Assembly: GCA_022846095.1 (NCBI GenBank) | Contig: AP025583.1 | Coordinates: forward strand, 3,559,279-3,623,278 | Direction of reading: 5' to 3' | From: Oscillospiraceae bacterium | Lineage (GTDB): Bacteria; Bacillota; Clostridia; Oscillospirales; Oscillospiraceae | DNA length: 64,000 nucleotides | Part shown: in pieces, positions 17,273 to 26,075 of the stretch | How the letters are laid out: each line of letters opens with the position of its first letter | How positions within the stretch are numbered: position 1 is the first letter of the stretch | Translations under genes and position numbers: made by a program | The notes under the pieces: generated by a model | What the model saw: only the letters and a program-made list of their open reading frames with translations | Databases searched by the model: none | What the model was told of the DNA's origin: nothing

Positions 17273-18918
17273 TGGCGGACCACCGCGCCCTCGGATCCAG
17301 AGGAGACCATCCTGCCGTATCGGGCGAGGTAGCCTCTGGCCGGATTCTCCCGGGGCTTCCATTGGCGCAGGCGCGCGGCAATCTCCTCGTCGGTCAGCGC
17401 CACGTGGATGGTGCGCTTGTCGATGTCATAGGAGATGATGTCCCCGTCCCGGACCACAGCGATGGCGCCCCCCTCCTGGGCCTCCGGCGAGCAGTGTCCA
17501 AACACCGCGCCGCTGGAGTAGCCGGAGAAGCGCCCGTCGGTCACCAGGGCAATCTTGTCCTCACAGTTGATGGAGCTGAGGGTACGGGTGATGTCGATCA
17601 TCTCCCGCATACCGGGTCCGCCCTTGGGGCCCTCGTAGCGGATTACCACCACGTCTCCCGCACTCACCCGGCCCGTGCGGATGGCGTCCATGGCATCCTC
17701 GCAGGACTCAAATACGCGCGCGGGCCCGCTGTGGACCATCATCTTATCCGGCACGGCGACCCGCTTGACCACCACCCCTCCGGGCGCCAGGTTCCCCTTG
17801 AGTACGGCGTGGCTTCCGCTGGGCCGGAATGGCCGCTCCAGCGGGCGGATCACCTCCGGGTCTAAGTTTTCCACCTTCTCCAAATTCTCGGCCAAGCTTC
17901 GCCCAGTGACCGTCATAACGCCGGGGTGCAGCAGGGGCAACAGTTCCTTTTCTACCGCTGGAATACCGCCGGCATCCCGCACTGCGCTCATATCATAGGG
18001 CCCGGCGGGCATGACGTTGCAAATTTGGGGGGTTTGGGCGCTCACCGTATCAAAGGTATCCATAGGCAGCGCAAGGCCTAACTCGTGGGCCAGCGCGGGC
18101 AGGTGGAGAAAGGTGTTGGTGGAGCCGCCGATGGCCTCGTTTACCGTCAGGGCGTTCTCAAGTGCCTCACGTGTCATGATATCGGCGGGGCGCAGGTTCC
18201 GCTTTACCAGCTCCACCACCGCGATGCCGCTTTTTTTTGCAATGCGGCTTTTCAGCGCGTCTACCGCGTGGGCGCAGCCGCAGTAGGGCAGGCTCATGCC
18301 GATGGCCTCGCTCAGGCAACTCATGGTGTTTGCCGTGCCCATACCCCAGCAGCTGCCGACGCTGCCGCACAGCCCCTCGGTCAACTCGTGCATCTCCTCA
18401 GGGGTCATCTTGACGCCGCTGCGGTAGCCGCTGCCGGCGTCGTTCATGTCTTGGTTTGTGACCCGCCGCCCGTGCACACATCCCGCCAGCATGGCGCCAC
18501 CGGTGACAATGACCGTGGGGATGTTAATCCGGGCCGCCGCCATCAGACAGGCGGGCACAATTTTGTCGCAGGCCGCAATGAGCACCATCCCATCCGCCTG
18601 AAAGGCCTGCGCCGTGACTTCTATGGAGTCCGCGATAATCTCCCGGCTGGGGAGGATGTACTTATTGGAGGCGGGCGTGCGGATCCCGTCGCACAGTGCA
18701 ATGGTGTTGGACTCAAAGGGCGTCCCGCCCCCCATGCGCACCCCGGCTTTTACCGCGTCGGCCAGCCCCCGCAGGTGCTGGTGGCCGGGATGCAGCTCGT
18801 TCCAGGAGTTCATGACCAGAATCAGCGGCTGGTCGAACTCCTCGTCAATCATCCCGGCCGCCTTCATCAGGGCCTCCGTAAGGCCCCGTTCTCGAAGCAA
18901 ACCGCTCCTATATTCCAT
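17269..18918 (-). CDS. IlvD/Edd family dehydratase
   Basis: 549 residues, full length for the IlvD/Edd family. Cluster ligands are visible in AACDKIVPAC and SVGSCWGMGTANTM. The first ligand position, Cys in many sugar-acid dehydratases, is Gly here (NELHPGHQHL), as in E. coli IlvD, suggesting a [4Fe-4S]-type enzyme. The family removes water from 2,3-dihydroxy acids. In this GntR/TRAP operon a sugar-acid or hydroxy-acid dehydratase is more likely than branched-chain amino acid synthesis, but the latter cannot be excluded from sequence alone. The gene lies 40 bp behind the regulator. Confidence 0.87.
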   Translation of the reverse strand: MEYRSGLLRERGLTEALMKAAGMIDEEFDQPLILVMNSWNELHPGHQHLRGLADAVKAGVRMGGGTPFESNTIALCDGIRTPASNKYILPSREIIADSIEVTAQAFQADGMVLIAACDKIVPACLMAAARINIPTVIVTGGAMLAGCVHGRRVTNQDMNDAGSGYRSGVKMTPEEMHELTEGLCGSVGSCWGMGTANTMSCLSEAIGMSLPYCGCAHAVDALKSRIAKKSGIAVVELVKRNLRPADIMTREALENALTVNEAIGGSTNTFLHLPALAHELGLALPMDTFDTVSAQTPQICNVMPAGPYDMSAVRDAGGIPAVEKELLPLLHPGVMTVTGRSLAENLEKVENLDPEVIRPLERPFRPSGSHAVLKGNLAPGGVVVKRVAVPDKMMVHSGPARVFESCEDAMDAIRTGRVSAGDVVVIRYEGPKGGPGMREMIDITRTLSSINCEDKIALVTDGRFSGYSSGAVFGHCSPEAQEGGAIAVVRDGDIISYDIDKRTIHVALTDEEIAARLRQWKPRENPARGYLARYGRMVSSGSEGAVVRQ

Positions 18919-18958
18919 GTTCTTGCGCTCCTATGCGGGTTCGGTCTCCCCGCGATCA

Positions 18959-19750
18959 CTACTCCTCCCCGGTTTGCCCGCCGTGCTGCGAGCTCTTGCT
19001 GAGCTGGGTAGCCTTCACGAAGAAACGACCCAAAATCGTACTAAAATGCTCCTCCAACAGTGAAATGGCCTCTTTCTTATCCCTGCGGAGCAGGGCGTCG
19101 AAAATCAGGCGGTGCTTTTCACGGGAGGCGATAAAAAGATTGCGGTCCATCACGCGGGAGAGCTGTTCCCGCAGGCAAGGCTCCAAAATTAGCCAAAATT
19201 GGTAGAGAAAATCGTTTTTTGACGCGCGGACAAGCTCCCTGTGGAACATGCAGTCATAGTTGATGTAGTCCTCCAGCGCGCAGTCCGGCTCCCCGGAATC
19301 CAGCAGGATTTTGCTCAGATTCAAAAAGTTCTCGTTGTCCATGCACACTACGGCCAGCTCCAGGGCCGCGACCTCCACAACCGTGCGGGCGTCCAGGTAT
19401 TGCGTGACCTGGAAGTGGTTTACGGTGAACAGCTTGTTCACCATTGTCTCCAGGCTGACCGGTGCCGGGGCGGCGGCCTCGACCCCGCCGGGCCGGGAGG
19501 GATCGTAGAGCACGTAAGTTCCGCTGCCCTGTTTCGCTTTGATCGTCCCCAGCTGTTCCAGCTTCTTGAAGGCCTCGCGCAGCGTCGCCCGGCTTACGCC
19601 AAACTGTTCCGCCAGAACGCTCTCAGAGGGCAGACGGCTTCCGGTTTCAAATTGTCCGCTGGCAATCGCCTCCATCAGCTTTTGCGCCACAATGTCGCTT
19701 CTCTTGACTCGCTTTTTCTGATTGGATTCATTTCCGCCTATCTTTTCCAT
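18959..19750 (-). CDS. GntR family regulator, FadR subfamily
   Basis: 263 residues from the ATG at 19750 (AGAGGT 9 bases upstream); an ATG at 19771 is less well placed. The winged HTH covers about residues 15-80 (SRLPSESVLAEQFGVSRATLREAF), and an all-helical FCD effector domain follows with the metal/ligand positions typical of FadR-type proteins. It heads the leftward catabolic operon and faces a divergent operon, so it probably represses both until the imported acid or an intermediate binds. Two copies of a FadR-operator-like sequence lie in the intergenic region. Confidence 0.93.
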   Translation of the reverse strand: MEKIGGNESNQKKRVKRSDIVAQKLMEAIASGQFETGSRLPSESVLAEQFGVSRATLREAFKKLEQLGTIKAKQGSGTYVLYDPSRPGGVEAAAPAPVSLETMVNKLFTVNHFQVTQYLDARTVVEVAALELAVVCMDNENFLNLSKILLDSGEPDCALEDYINYDCMFHRELVRASKNDFLYQFWLILEPCLREQLSRVMDRNLFIASREKHRLIFDALLRRDKKEAISLLEEHFSTILGRFFVKATQLSKSSQHGGQTGEE

Positions 19751-19897
19751 ACATATTCTACCTCTTATCATTTTTAGAGCATATTTTTTCAGATTAACCC
19801 CATTATCCGGCCTTTTTCTATTTTACCAGAGTCAGATCCAAAATGATAGAGGTTTACGCCCGCTCCGCCTCCTCTCCGTAACAACACCCGTTTTTCA

Positions 19898-19911
19898 AAA
19901 TTCGTCTGATG
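19898..19911. promoter_or_regulatory. FadR-type operator candidate, copy 1
   Basis: AAATTCGTCTGATG. The core CGTCTGATG resembles the FadR-subfamily consensus TGGTCNGACCA, with symmetric TC-N-GA. The same 14 bases recur at 20084. Confidence 0.45.
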
Positions 19912-20076
19912 TCTACGGCCCAATTGTAGCAAACTTGTCTAGAAATATCAATTGTCTATTCCTCTATTTGCACATGTCGAATTTTGTACATAATCACGTT
20001 TTTTATCTAAATGCACAAAAAATCTTGAAATACAATTCTTATTGGACTACTATTTCTATGTAAATGCATCTGTTCC

Positions 20077-20106
20077 TTTACACAAATTCGTCTGATGATT
20101 TATTGT
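20077..20106 (+). promoter_or_regulatory. Promoter of the PIG-L/aldolase operon with operator copy 2 in its spacer
   Basis: TTTACA (20077) and TATTGT (20101) are 18 bp apart. The second AAATTCGTCTGATG (20084-20097) lies between them, a placement that would let a bound GntR protein block RNA polymerase. Confidence 0.45.
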
Positions 20107-20140
20107 TAGTATACATTTTCTATTTTAGGGAGGTATTTGT

Positions 20141-20893
20141 ATGGCAGCAAGCGCTGCAAAAAAGATTCTGGTTGTAAGCGCGCACGTGGCGGACTGGTGC
20201 ACCCGCTCGGGAGGAACCCTTTTGAAATATCTTCAGGAAGGGTGCCAGGTTCTGGTCCTCGCGCTGACCTTTGGGGAACGGGGCGAGTCCCCCGAGTATT
20301 GGGCAAAGCATCCCGGCAGCACGGTGGAGGACTGCAAGGCCTGCCGCCGGGAGGAGGCCGTTGCGGCGGCAGACCACTGCGGCGTCGGGATACAGTTTCT
20401 GGACTACAACGACTACCCCCTGGTAATGGATGCGGAGCGGATTAAAGACTTGACGCGCCGCATCCTGGAGTACCGCCCCGACGTAATCCTCACACACTCC
20501 CCCGGCGATCCCCTCAATGTGGACCACGAGGAGACTTACCGCGCCGTAATCCGGGCGGCAAGCAGCGCGGGTATGCTGGGCGCGCTGCCCAACACCCCCG
20601 CGCACTTCATCCCGGATATTTTCCTTTTTGAGAGTTCTCTGCCCCACTCCGAGTTTAACGGCTTTCAGATGGATACCTATGTGGACATCACCTCCGTTAT
20701 GGATCAGAAGCTGGAGGCCATCGCCTGTTTTGCCTCCCAGCCTCAGCTCCCGGACTACTACACCCGCTGTGGGGCCAGGCGGGGTGAACAGGCCACAAAC
20801 TGGATGCGCGGCAGGCAGAGTATCCCCTGTGCGGAGGGTTTTCGGCGCTACACCCCCTTTGTGGGGCAGCTACTGCCCACAATCGATCTCTAA
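20141..20893 (+). CDS. PIG-L family hydrolase, GalB (4-oxalomesaconate hydratase)-like
   Basis: 250 residues, AGGGAGG upstream of the ATG. The usual PIG-L motif AHPDD is replaced by SAHVADWCTRSGGTL (about 13-27), and LTFGERGES, FLDYNDYPL and the DHEETY metal site follow. This variant pattern resembles GalB, the zinc-dependent PIG-L hydratase acting on 4-oxalomesaconate in gallate/protocatechuate meta-cleavage, more than the sugar deacetylases of the family; the comparison is from memory, not a search. Being followed by an HpaI aldolase strengthens a hydratase-aldolase pair reading. In an anaerobe the substrate cannot come from oxygenase ring cleavage, so the route is open. Confidence 0.75.
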   Translation: MAASAAKKILVVSAHVADWCTRSGGTLLKYLQEGCQVLVLALTFGERGESPEYWAKHPGSTVEDCKACRREEAVAAADHCGVGIQFLDYNDYPLVMDAERIKDLTRRILEYRPDVILTHSPGDPLNVDHEETYRAVIRAASSAGMLGALPNTPAHFIPDIFLFESSLPHSEFNGFQMDTYVDITSVMDQKLEAIACFASQPQLPDYYTRCGARRGEQATNWMRGRQSIPCAEGFRRYTPFVGQLLPTIDL

Positions 20894-20923
20894 ACGTATC
20901 CAAAGGAGAGGAGCATCCCGTAT

Positions 20924-21724
20924 ATGAGCGATTTCGTTTTTCAGCCGGAGGTAGCCCGGCGCCTGCGCTCCCGGCAAAAGGTTTGCGCCGCATGGGCCCA
21001 GATGGGCTGCAGCATCAGCGCGGAGATCTTTGCCGAGGCCGGTTTCGACATGCTCGTCATCGACGCCGAGCACTCCCCCACCACCTTGCCCGGCATCGTC
21101 TCCCTATTACAGGCGATCAAGGGGACCGGCTGTTTCCCTATGGTGCGCGCCCCGTGGAACGACCCCGTCTCCATCAAGCAGCTCCTGGACTGCGGTGCCG
21201 CCGGGATCCACGTGCCCTACGTCTCCACCCGGGAGGAGGCTGAGCTGGCCGTGCGTTGCTGCAAGTATCCGCCCCAGGGCATCCGTGGCATTGCGGGCAG
21301 CCAGCGCGCGGTGGGCTACGGCGCCGAGAAGGCCGACTATTACGCCCGGGCCAACCGCGAGGTTCTCGTCATGGTCGCCATTGAGACGGAGGAGGGCGTC
21401 CGCAATATCCGGGAGATCGCCGCTGTGGACGGGTTGGACGGCATTTTTATCGGCCCCGCCGATCTCTCCGCTTCCATGGGCTATCTGGACAATCCCGCCG
21501 CGCCTGCCGTGCAGGCGGCCATCCGCACGGTGGAGCAGGCCGTCCTGTCCTCAGACAAATTCCTGGGCACCGTTGCTGCCGGGATGGGGGACGCCGCAGC
21601 GAAGTACGACCGGGGCTACAGCCTGCTCTACCTCCTGTCGGACACAACCTGCCTCTCCTCCGCGGCGGCGGCTTCGGTATCTGAATTCCACCGCTACCTG
21701 GACAAAGAACCAATTTCATTCTAA
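20924..21724 (+). CDS. HpcH/HpaI family class II pyruvate aldolase
   Basis: 266 residues. Family marks are DMLVIDAEHSP (about 43-53), MVRAPWND (substrate-binding Arg), GAAGIHVPYVSTREEAE, AIETEEGVRNI (metal-binding Glu) and GIFIGPADLSASMG (metal-binding Asp). These metal-dependent aldolases split 4-hydroxy-2-oxo acids into pyruvate and an aldehyde. The gene sits 30 bp after the PIG-L gene and 13 bp before the semialdehyde dehydrogenase, so its aldehyde product is probably passed to that enzyme. Confidence 0.92.
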   Translation: MSDFVFQPEVARRLRSRQKVCAAWAQMGCSISAEIFAEAGFDMLVIDAEHSPTTLPGIVSLLQAIKGTGCFPMVRAPWNDPVSIKQLLDCGAAGIHVPYVSTREEAELAVRCCKYPPQGIRGIAGSQRAVGYGAEKADYYARANREVLVMVAIETEEGVRNIREIAAVDGLDGIFIGPADLSASMGYLDNPAAPAVQAAIRTVEQAVLSSDKFLGTVAAGMGDAAAKYDRGYSLLYLLSDTTCLSSAAAASVSEFHRYLDKEPISF

Positions 21725-21737
21725 AAGGAGTGCTACT

Positions 21738-23249
21738 ATGAACGACGTCAAACTGCTCAAGCCCTATATCAACGGACGATATGTGGAATCCAAAACGGGC
21801 AAATATTCGGACGCCTTTGACCCCAGCACCGGCAAGGTCATCGCCAGGGTTCCCTGCTGTACGGCCGACGAGGTGGAAGCGGCGGTAGCGGCCGCCAAAG
21901 CCGCCTTTCCCGCCTGGTCGGCCACGCCGGTGGTCAAGCGGGTCCAGATCCTCTACCGCCTGCGCGATTTACTTATGGAGCACATGGAGGAACTGACCTA
22001 TCTGGTGGCAAAGGAGAACGGCAAGGCATGGAGCGAGGCCGAGGGCGATGTGCTGAAGGCAAAGGAGGCCACCGAGCAGGCCATCTCCGCCCCCAGCCTG
22101 ATGCAGGGCTACAGCCTGATGGACGCCTCCGCGGGCTTTGATACCGTGCTCTACCATGAGCCCCTGGGCGTCTTTGCCGGCATCGTGCCCTTCAACTTCC
22201 CCTCTATGATCCCCATGGGCTGGATGACCCCCATGTGTATCGCCTGCGGCAATACCATCGTACTCAAAGCTGCCTCCTTTACCCCCCAGTCTGCCCTGCG
22301 CATTGCAGAACTGTACAAGGAGGCGGGCCTGCCCGACGGCATCATCAACATTGTCACCTGCTCCCGGAACGAGGCGGAGCTCCTGCTCACGCATCCGGAC
22401 ATCAAGGGGATTACATTTGTGGGCTCCACCGCGGTGGGTATGCATATCTACACTACCGCCGCCGCCACCGGCAAGCGGGTTCAGGCTCTGTGCGAGGCCA
22501 AGAACCACGCGCTGGTGCTCAACGACGCGCCAGTGGAGCGCACGGCCGCCGGTATCATCAACTCCGCCTTCGGCTGCGCCGGGGAGCGCTGCATGGCGCT
22601 GCCCGTGGTCGTGGCCCAGGAGGGCATCGCGGACGCGCTGGTGGAGCAGCTCAAGCGCCAAGCACAGCGTTTGACGGTGGGCCCAGCCTATGACAAGGAC
22701 ACGAAGCTGGGGCCTGTGGTCAACGCCGCCCATAGGCAATCCGTTGAGGCCTGGATTCAGAAGGGCCTGGACGAGGGCGCCAAGCTGGTGCTGGACGGCC
22801 GCGGCGTCAAGGTCCCCGGATATGAAAACGGCTTCTATCTCGGCCCCACCATCCTGGACCATGTACAGCCCGGCATGACCGTGGGCGATATCGAGATCTT
22901 CGGGCCGGTCTTGTGCATTAAGCGGGTAAAGACCTTCCAGGAGGGGCTTGCGCTGATGAATGACAACCCCTTTGCCAACGGCTCGGTGATCTTCACCCAA
23001 AACGGGCATTACGCGCGGGAATTTGCCCGCCATACCGACGGCGGTATGGTTGGCGTCAACGTGGGTATTCCCGTACCTGTGGGCATGTTCCCGTTTTCAG
23101 GGCACAAAAAATCCTTTATTGGAGACCTCCACTGCCTGGGCCGGGACGGCTTCCGGTTTTATACGGAGACGAAGGTGGTCACCTCCCGCTGGTTTGACGA
23201 GGAGGAGGGGAAATCCACATCGGTGAGTACCTGGGACGGCACGATTTAA
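21738..23249 (+). CDS. CoA-acylating (methyl)malonate-semialdehyde dehydrogenase family protein (MmsA/IolA-like)
   Basis: 503 residues from the ATG at 21738 with AAGGAG upstream; a longer open frame reaching back to 21030 is the wrong frame of the aldolase gene. Catalytic Cys is residue 285 in FGCAGERCMALP. FVGSTAVG and the C-terminal FSGHKKSFIGDLH and FYTETKVVTSRW are hallmarks of methylmalonate-semialdehyde dehydrogenases, which make an acyl-CoA instead of a free acid. Here it probably converts the aldolase-derived semialdehyde to acetyl-, propionyl- or similar CoA with NADH formation. A strong terminator follows. Confidence 0.9.
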   Translation: MNDVKLLKPYINGRYVESKTGKYSDAFDPSTGKVIARVPCCTADEVEAAVAAAKAAFPAWSATPVVKRVQILYRLRDLLMEHMEELTYLVAKENGKAWSEAEGDVLKAKEATEQAISAPSLMQGYSLMDASAGFDTVLYHEPLGVFAGIVPFNFPSMIPMGWMTPMCIACGNTIVLKAASFTPQSALRIAELYKEAGLPDGIINIVTCSRNEAELLLTHPDIKGITFVGSTAVGMHIYTTAAATGKRVQALCEAKNHALVLNDAPVERTAAGIINSAFGCAGERCMALPVVVAQEGIADALVEQLKRQAQRLTVGPAYDKDTKLGPVVNAAHRQSVEAWIQKGLDEGAKLVLDGRGVKVPGYENGFYLGPTILDHVQPGMTVGDIEIFGPVLCIKRVKTFQEGLALMNDNPFANGSVIFTQNGHYAREFARHTDGGMVGVNVGIPVPVGMFPFSGHKKSFIGDLHCLGRDGFRFYTETKVVTSRWFDEEEGKSTSVSTWDGTI

Positions 23250-23270
23250 TTCCGCATTCATAGGAGTAAA

Positions 23271-23300
23271 GGGCCGCTGGTTTTAAAAAACCAGCGGCCC
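23271..23300. terminator. Intrinsic terminator
   Basis: 14-bp stem GGGCCGCTGGTTTT with a 2-base nominal loop (23271-23284 / 23287-23300), T- and A-rich on both sides, between the dehydrogenase and the converging Lrp gene. Confidence 0.88.
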
Positions 23301-23335
23301 TTCTATGTTCCCGCACCCGCTATACCTCAGCGGGG

Positions 23336-23821
23336 CTACTCCAGCTTTTTGGCCGGGCTGTGGAAACTGCGGCCGTCGTCCCGGGAGTCGATCGCCCGCT
23401 TGTACACGCCGCTTTTAATCAGGTCCGTGATCACGTAGGTCTCGGTGGTGCCCATGTCGTAAAAGTCGTAGACCGTCTTGAGAAACTCCTCCATATCGGG
23501 GCAGCTCACCTCCAACAGGGCGGTAAACCGGCCCGCAAGCTCGCTGGCCTGGATGACGTTGTCGCTCTCCCGGACGTAGCGGTAAAACGCGTCCCGCCGG
23601 TCCCGCTCCACCGACACCAGCATAAACGCGCTGACCTCCCTGCCCACCCGGTCGGGGCGGACAACCGCATGATAGCCCACGATGGACTGGTTCTCCTCCA
23701 GCTTTTTGACCCGCTCGATGACGGCGGGGGTGCTCATGCTGATCTGTTCGGCCAGCTTCTTCATGGGGATGCGGCCGTCGCGCTGTAAAATCTCCAGAAT
23801 TTGAAAGTCAATCTGGTCCAT
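23336..23821 (-). CDS. Lrp/AsnC family transcriptional regulator
   Basis: 161 residues. Starts MDQIDFQILEILQRDGR, the usual Lrp N-terminus; the HTH (KKLAEQISMSTPAVIERV) covers about 20-40, and an alpha/beta RAM ligand domain follows (about 65-140). It is divergent from the GATE-domain gene with a 164-bp gap. Lrp/AsnC proteins respond to amino acids or related acids; the ProC gene in the neighbouring cluster would fit an amino-acid-related signal. The C-terminal tail is somewhat longer than in minimal family members. Confidence 0.93.
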   Translation of the reverse strand: MDQIDFQILEILQRDGRIPMKKLAEQISMSTPAVIERVKKLEENQSIVGYHAVVRPDRVGREVSAFMLVSVERDRRDAFYRYVRESDNVIQASELAGRFTALLEVSCPDMEEFLKTVYDFYDMGTTETYVITDLIKSGVYKRAIDSRDDGRSFHSPAKKLE

Positions 23822-23859
23822 ATGGGGGCCTCCTAAAAAAATAAGGTCAGCGCCGTGGT

Positions 23860-23877
23860 TTTACGCAACATCGTAAA
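23860..23877. promoter_or_regulatory. Inverted repeat, possible Lrp operator
   Basis: TTTACG-N6-CGTAAA, in the gap between the Lrp gene and the divergent operon. A second short repeat TCATTG/CAATGA lies about 60 bp further right. Function is a guess from position. Confidence 0.3.
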
Positions 23878-23985
23878 CTTTCGGCGGCCTATAAACGAAT
23901 CGAAATCATTCCCAAAAGAGCAAGGAAATTATATCATTGTTTTATCGAAAATCAATGAAATCTTACCGCAGATGGAGGCGGAGCT

Positions 23986-25167
23986 ATGCCGACGATGCCA
24001 AAATACGCCCCGGATCGGGCGGAGGACTGGCCAAAGAGCACCCTGCGCGTACGGCTGGAGCCCATTGTGTTTTTACTCGTTTTTATCGGCCTGTTCGCCT
24101 GCCTGGGCTCGGTGATGGGGGTGGTCAATCTGATGAACACCCTGATGAACACCGCCTACCGACTCATTCTGGACACGGTGCTCTACCTGCTGGGCATCGC
24201 GGTGCTCATGGGCGCGGTCTCCGCCCTGCTGGCGGAGTTCGGCGTGGTGGATCTGATGAACGCCGTCCTCTCCCCGCTGATGAAGCCCCTCTACGGCCTG
24301 CCGGGCGCCGGCGCGTTGGGCCTGGTCACCACCTACCTGTCCGACAACCCGGCCATCCTCACCCTGGCGGACAACGACTCCTTCCGCGGCTGCTTTAAAA
24401 AGTACCAGCTCCCCGCCCTGACCAACCTGGGGACCGCCTTCGGCATGGGCATGATCGTCACCACCTTCATGATCGGCCTGGGCTCCGGCTTCGGTATGGC
24501 CGCCCTGGTGGGCAACCTGGGCGCCGTGGCGGGCAGCGTGGTCAGCACCCGCATCATGCTCCACTTCACCAAAAAGCGCTACGGTGTGCAGGCATCCTGC
24601 GCGCCGGTCCACGGCGGGGCCGGGCGGGAGGGCACGCGGCAAAAGCGCGGCGTGGGGGCGCGGTTCCTGGACGCCCTGCTCAACGGCGGCAAGGCCGGCG
24701 TGGACATGGGGCTTTCCATCATCCCCGGCGTGGTCATCATCTGCACGCTGGTGCTCATGCTCACCAACGGGCCGTCGGCCAGCGGCGCGTACACCGGCGC
24801 GGCCTACGAGGGCGTGGCCCTGCTGCCCTGGCTGGGCGGGCACATCAGCGGTGTGACCGGCCCCATGTTCGGCTTCACCAGCCCCGGCAATATCGCCGTG
24901 CCCATCACCGCCCTGGGCGCGGCGGGGGCGGCCATCGCGCTGGTGCCCAGCCTGGTGTCGTCGGGCATGGCGGCGGGGCACGACGTCGCCGTATTCACCG
25001 CCATGTGCATGTGCTGGAGCGGTTATCTGAGCACCCACGTGGCCATGATGTCCAGCCTGGACTGCACCGAGCTCACCGGCAAGGCCATTTTTGCCCACAC
25101 CATTGGCGGGCTGTGCGCCGGGGTCGCCGCCAACTGGATCTACCAGGGGCTCTCCCTGCTGTTATAA
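23986..25167 (+). CDS. Nucleoside-recognition (GATE) domain membrane protein
   Basis: 393 residues with about ten membrane helices and GGAGG 8 bases before the ATG. The first half contains a GATE-type segment (LADNDSFRGCFKKYQLPALTNLGTAFGMG region, about 128-155) and the second half a parallel one. It resembles a poorly characterised clostridial membrane protein family sometimes named after C. difficile CD0519/CD1768. GATE-domain proteins move nucleosides, ions or small solutes; no substrate is known here. It leads a six-gene rightward cluster with ProC and PhzA/B-like proteins, so a role in moving a substrate or product of that pathway is plausible. Confidence 0.7.
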   Translation: MPTMPKYAPDRAEDWPKSTLRVRLEPIVFLLVFIGLFACLGSVMGVVNLMNTLMNTAYRLILDTVLYLLGIAVLMGAVSALLAEFGVVDLMNAVLSPLMKPLYGLPGAGALGLVTTYLSDNPAILTLADNDSFRGCFKKYQLPALTNLGTAFGMGMIVTTFMIGLGSGFGMAALVGNLGAVAGSVVSTRIMLHFTKKRYGVQASCAPVHGGAGREGTRQKRGVGARFLDALLNGGKAGVDMGLSIIPGVVIICTLVLMLTNGPSASGAYTGAAYEGVALLPWLGGHISGVTGPMFGFTSPGNIAVPITALGAAGAAIALVPSLVSSGMAAGHDVAVFTAMCMCWSGYLSTHVAMMSSLDCTELTGKAIFAHTIGGLCAGVAANWIYQGLSLLL

Positions 25168-25200
25168 CATGTATTTCAGAGTAGGAAAGGAACGATTCAC

Positions 25201-26022
25201 ATGGAAAAGACCCTATCCTTTATCGGCGGCGGCAACATGGGCGGCGCCATCCTGCGGGCGGCCTGCCGGGCGCTGCCCCCGGATCAGGTACTGCTGTACG
25301 ACCCCGACGCGGAGAAGGCCGAGGCGCTGTCCGCCGAGACCGGCTGCGCCCTGGCGCCCAGCGGGGAGGCGGCGGTGCGCTCCGCCAAGTACGTCATGCT
25401 GTGCGTGAAGCCCCAGATTTTCGACGGCGTCCTCTCCGGCCTGCTGCCCGCCCTGAAAGAGGGCCTGGCGGCCGGGGAGGACCGCACGGTGGCGTCCATC
25501 GCCGCCGGGGTTACGCTCTCCGCCATCGAGACGCTGCTGGGCGGCGTGGAGGTGCCCCTGGTGCGGATCATGCCCAACACCCCCGCCGCCATCGGGAAGG
25601 GCACCCTGCTTGTGGCCGCCGGGCGCGGCGCGGCGGGCCAACGGCTGGAGGGCCTGATGCAGGCGCTGGCCCCCTGCGGCCTGCTGGTACCCGTCACCGA
25701 GGCCCAGCTGGATCAGGGGACGGCCGTCTCCGGCTGCGGCCCCGCGTATGTCTGCCTCTTCATCGAGGCACTGGCCGACGGGGGCGTGGAGATCGGCCTG
25801 CCCCGGGCCATGGCCCAGGAGCTGGCGGCGCAGACCGTGCTGGGTGCCGCCGCTATGGTGCTGGAGAGCGGGCAGCACCCCGGCGCGCTGAAGGACGCGG
25901 TCTGCTCTCCCGGCGGGTCCACCATCGCCGGCGTGGCCGAGCTGGAGAAGCGGGGCTTCCGGGCCGCGGCGGCTCAGGCCGTAGTCCGCGCCTGGAGCCG
26001 CAACCAGCAGCTCGGGAAGTAA
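25201..26022 (+). CDS. proC: Pyrroline-5-carboxylate reductase
   Basis: 273 residues. Rossmann motif FIGGGNMGGAI (6-16), KPQIF, MPNTPAAIGKG and the C-terminal family signature around VCSPGGSTIAGVAELEKRG are all present. ProC reduces 1-pyrroline-5-carboxylate to proline with NAD(P)H. Its position between a membrane protein and PhzA/B-like genes, behind an Lrp regulator, is unusual for a housekeeping gene; it might serve proline turnover or reduce another cyclic imine. AAAGGA lies upstream of the ATG. Confidence 0.92.
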   Translation: MEKTLSFIGGGNMGGAILRAACRALPPDQVLLYDPDAEKAEALSAETGCALAPSGEAAVRSAKYVMLCVKPQIFDGVLSGLLPALKEGLAAGEDRTVASIAAGVTLSAIETLLGGVEVPLVRIMPNTPAAIGKGTLLVAAGRGAAGQRLEGLMQALAPCGLLVPVTEAQLDQGTAVSGCGPAYVCLFIEALADGGVEIGLPRAMAQELAAQTVLGAAAMVLESGQHPGALKDAVCSPGGSTIAGVAELEKRGFRAAAAQAVVRAWSRNQQLGK

Positions 26023-26075
26023 ACGCCGTCAATCCGCGGGCGGGTGCCCGCAAATAAGAGAGCGGGAGGAATTGT

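Larger units (their letters stand above)
19751..20140. promoter_or_regulatory. AT-rich divergent regulatory region
   Basis: 390 bp without a gene, much more AT-rich than its surroundings. It holds two copies of AAATTCGTCTGATG (19898-19911, 20084-20097), two copies of TTGTCTA (about 19936 and 19953), and the promoter candidate of the rightward operon. A promoter for the leftward operon must also lie here but none stands out. Confidence 0.6.

Noticed and set aside
16391-18918. Biosynthetic aroE and ilvD
   Set aside because: Both sit inside a GntR/TRAP catabolic operon with overlapping stops and starts; a biosynthetic role is possible but less likely.
21030-23249. Apparent 739-residue aldolase-dehydrogenase fusion
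   Set aside because: The first 236 residues are an out-of-frame reading of the aldolase gene; the dehydrogenase has its own ribosome site and ATG at 21738.
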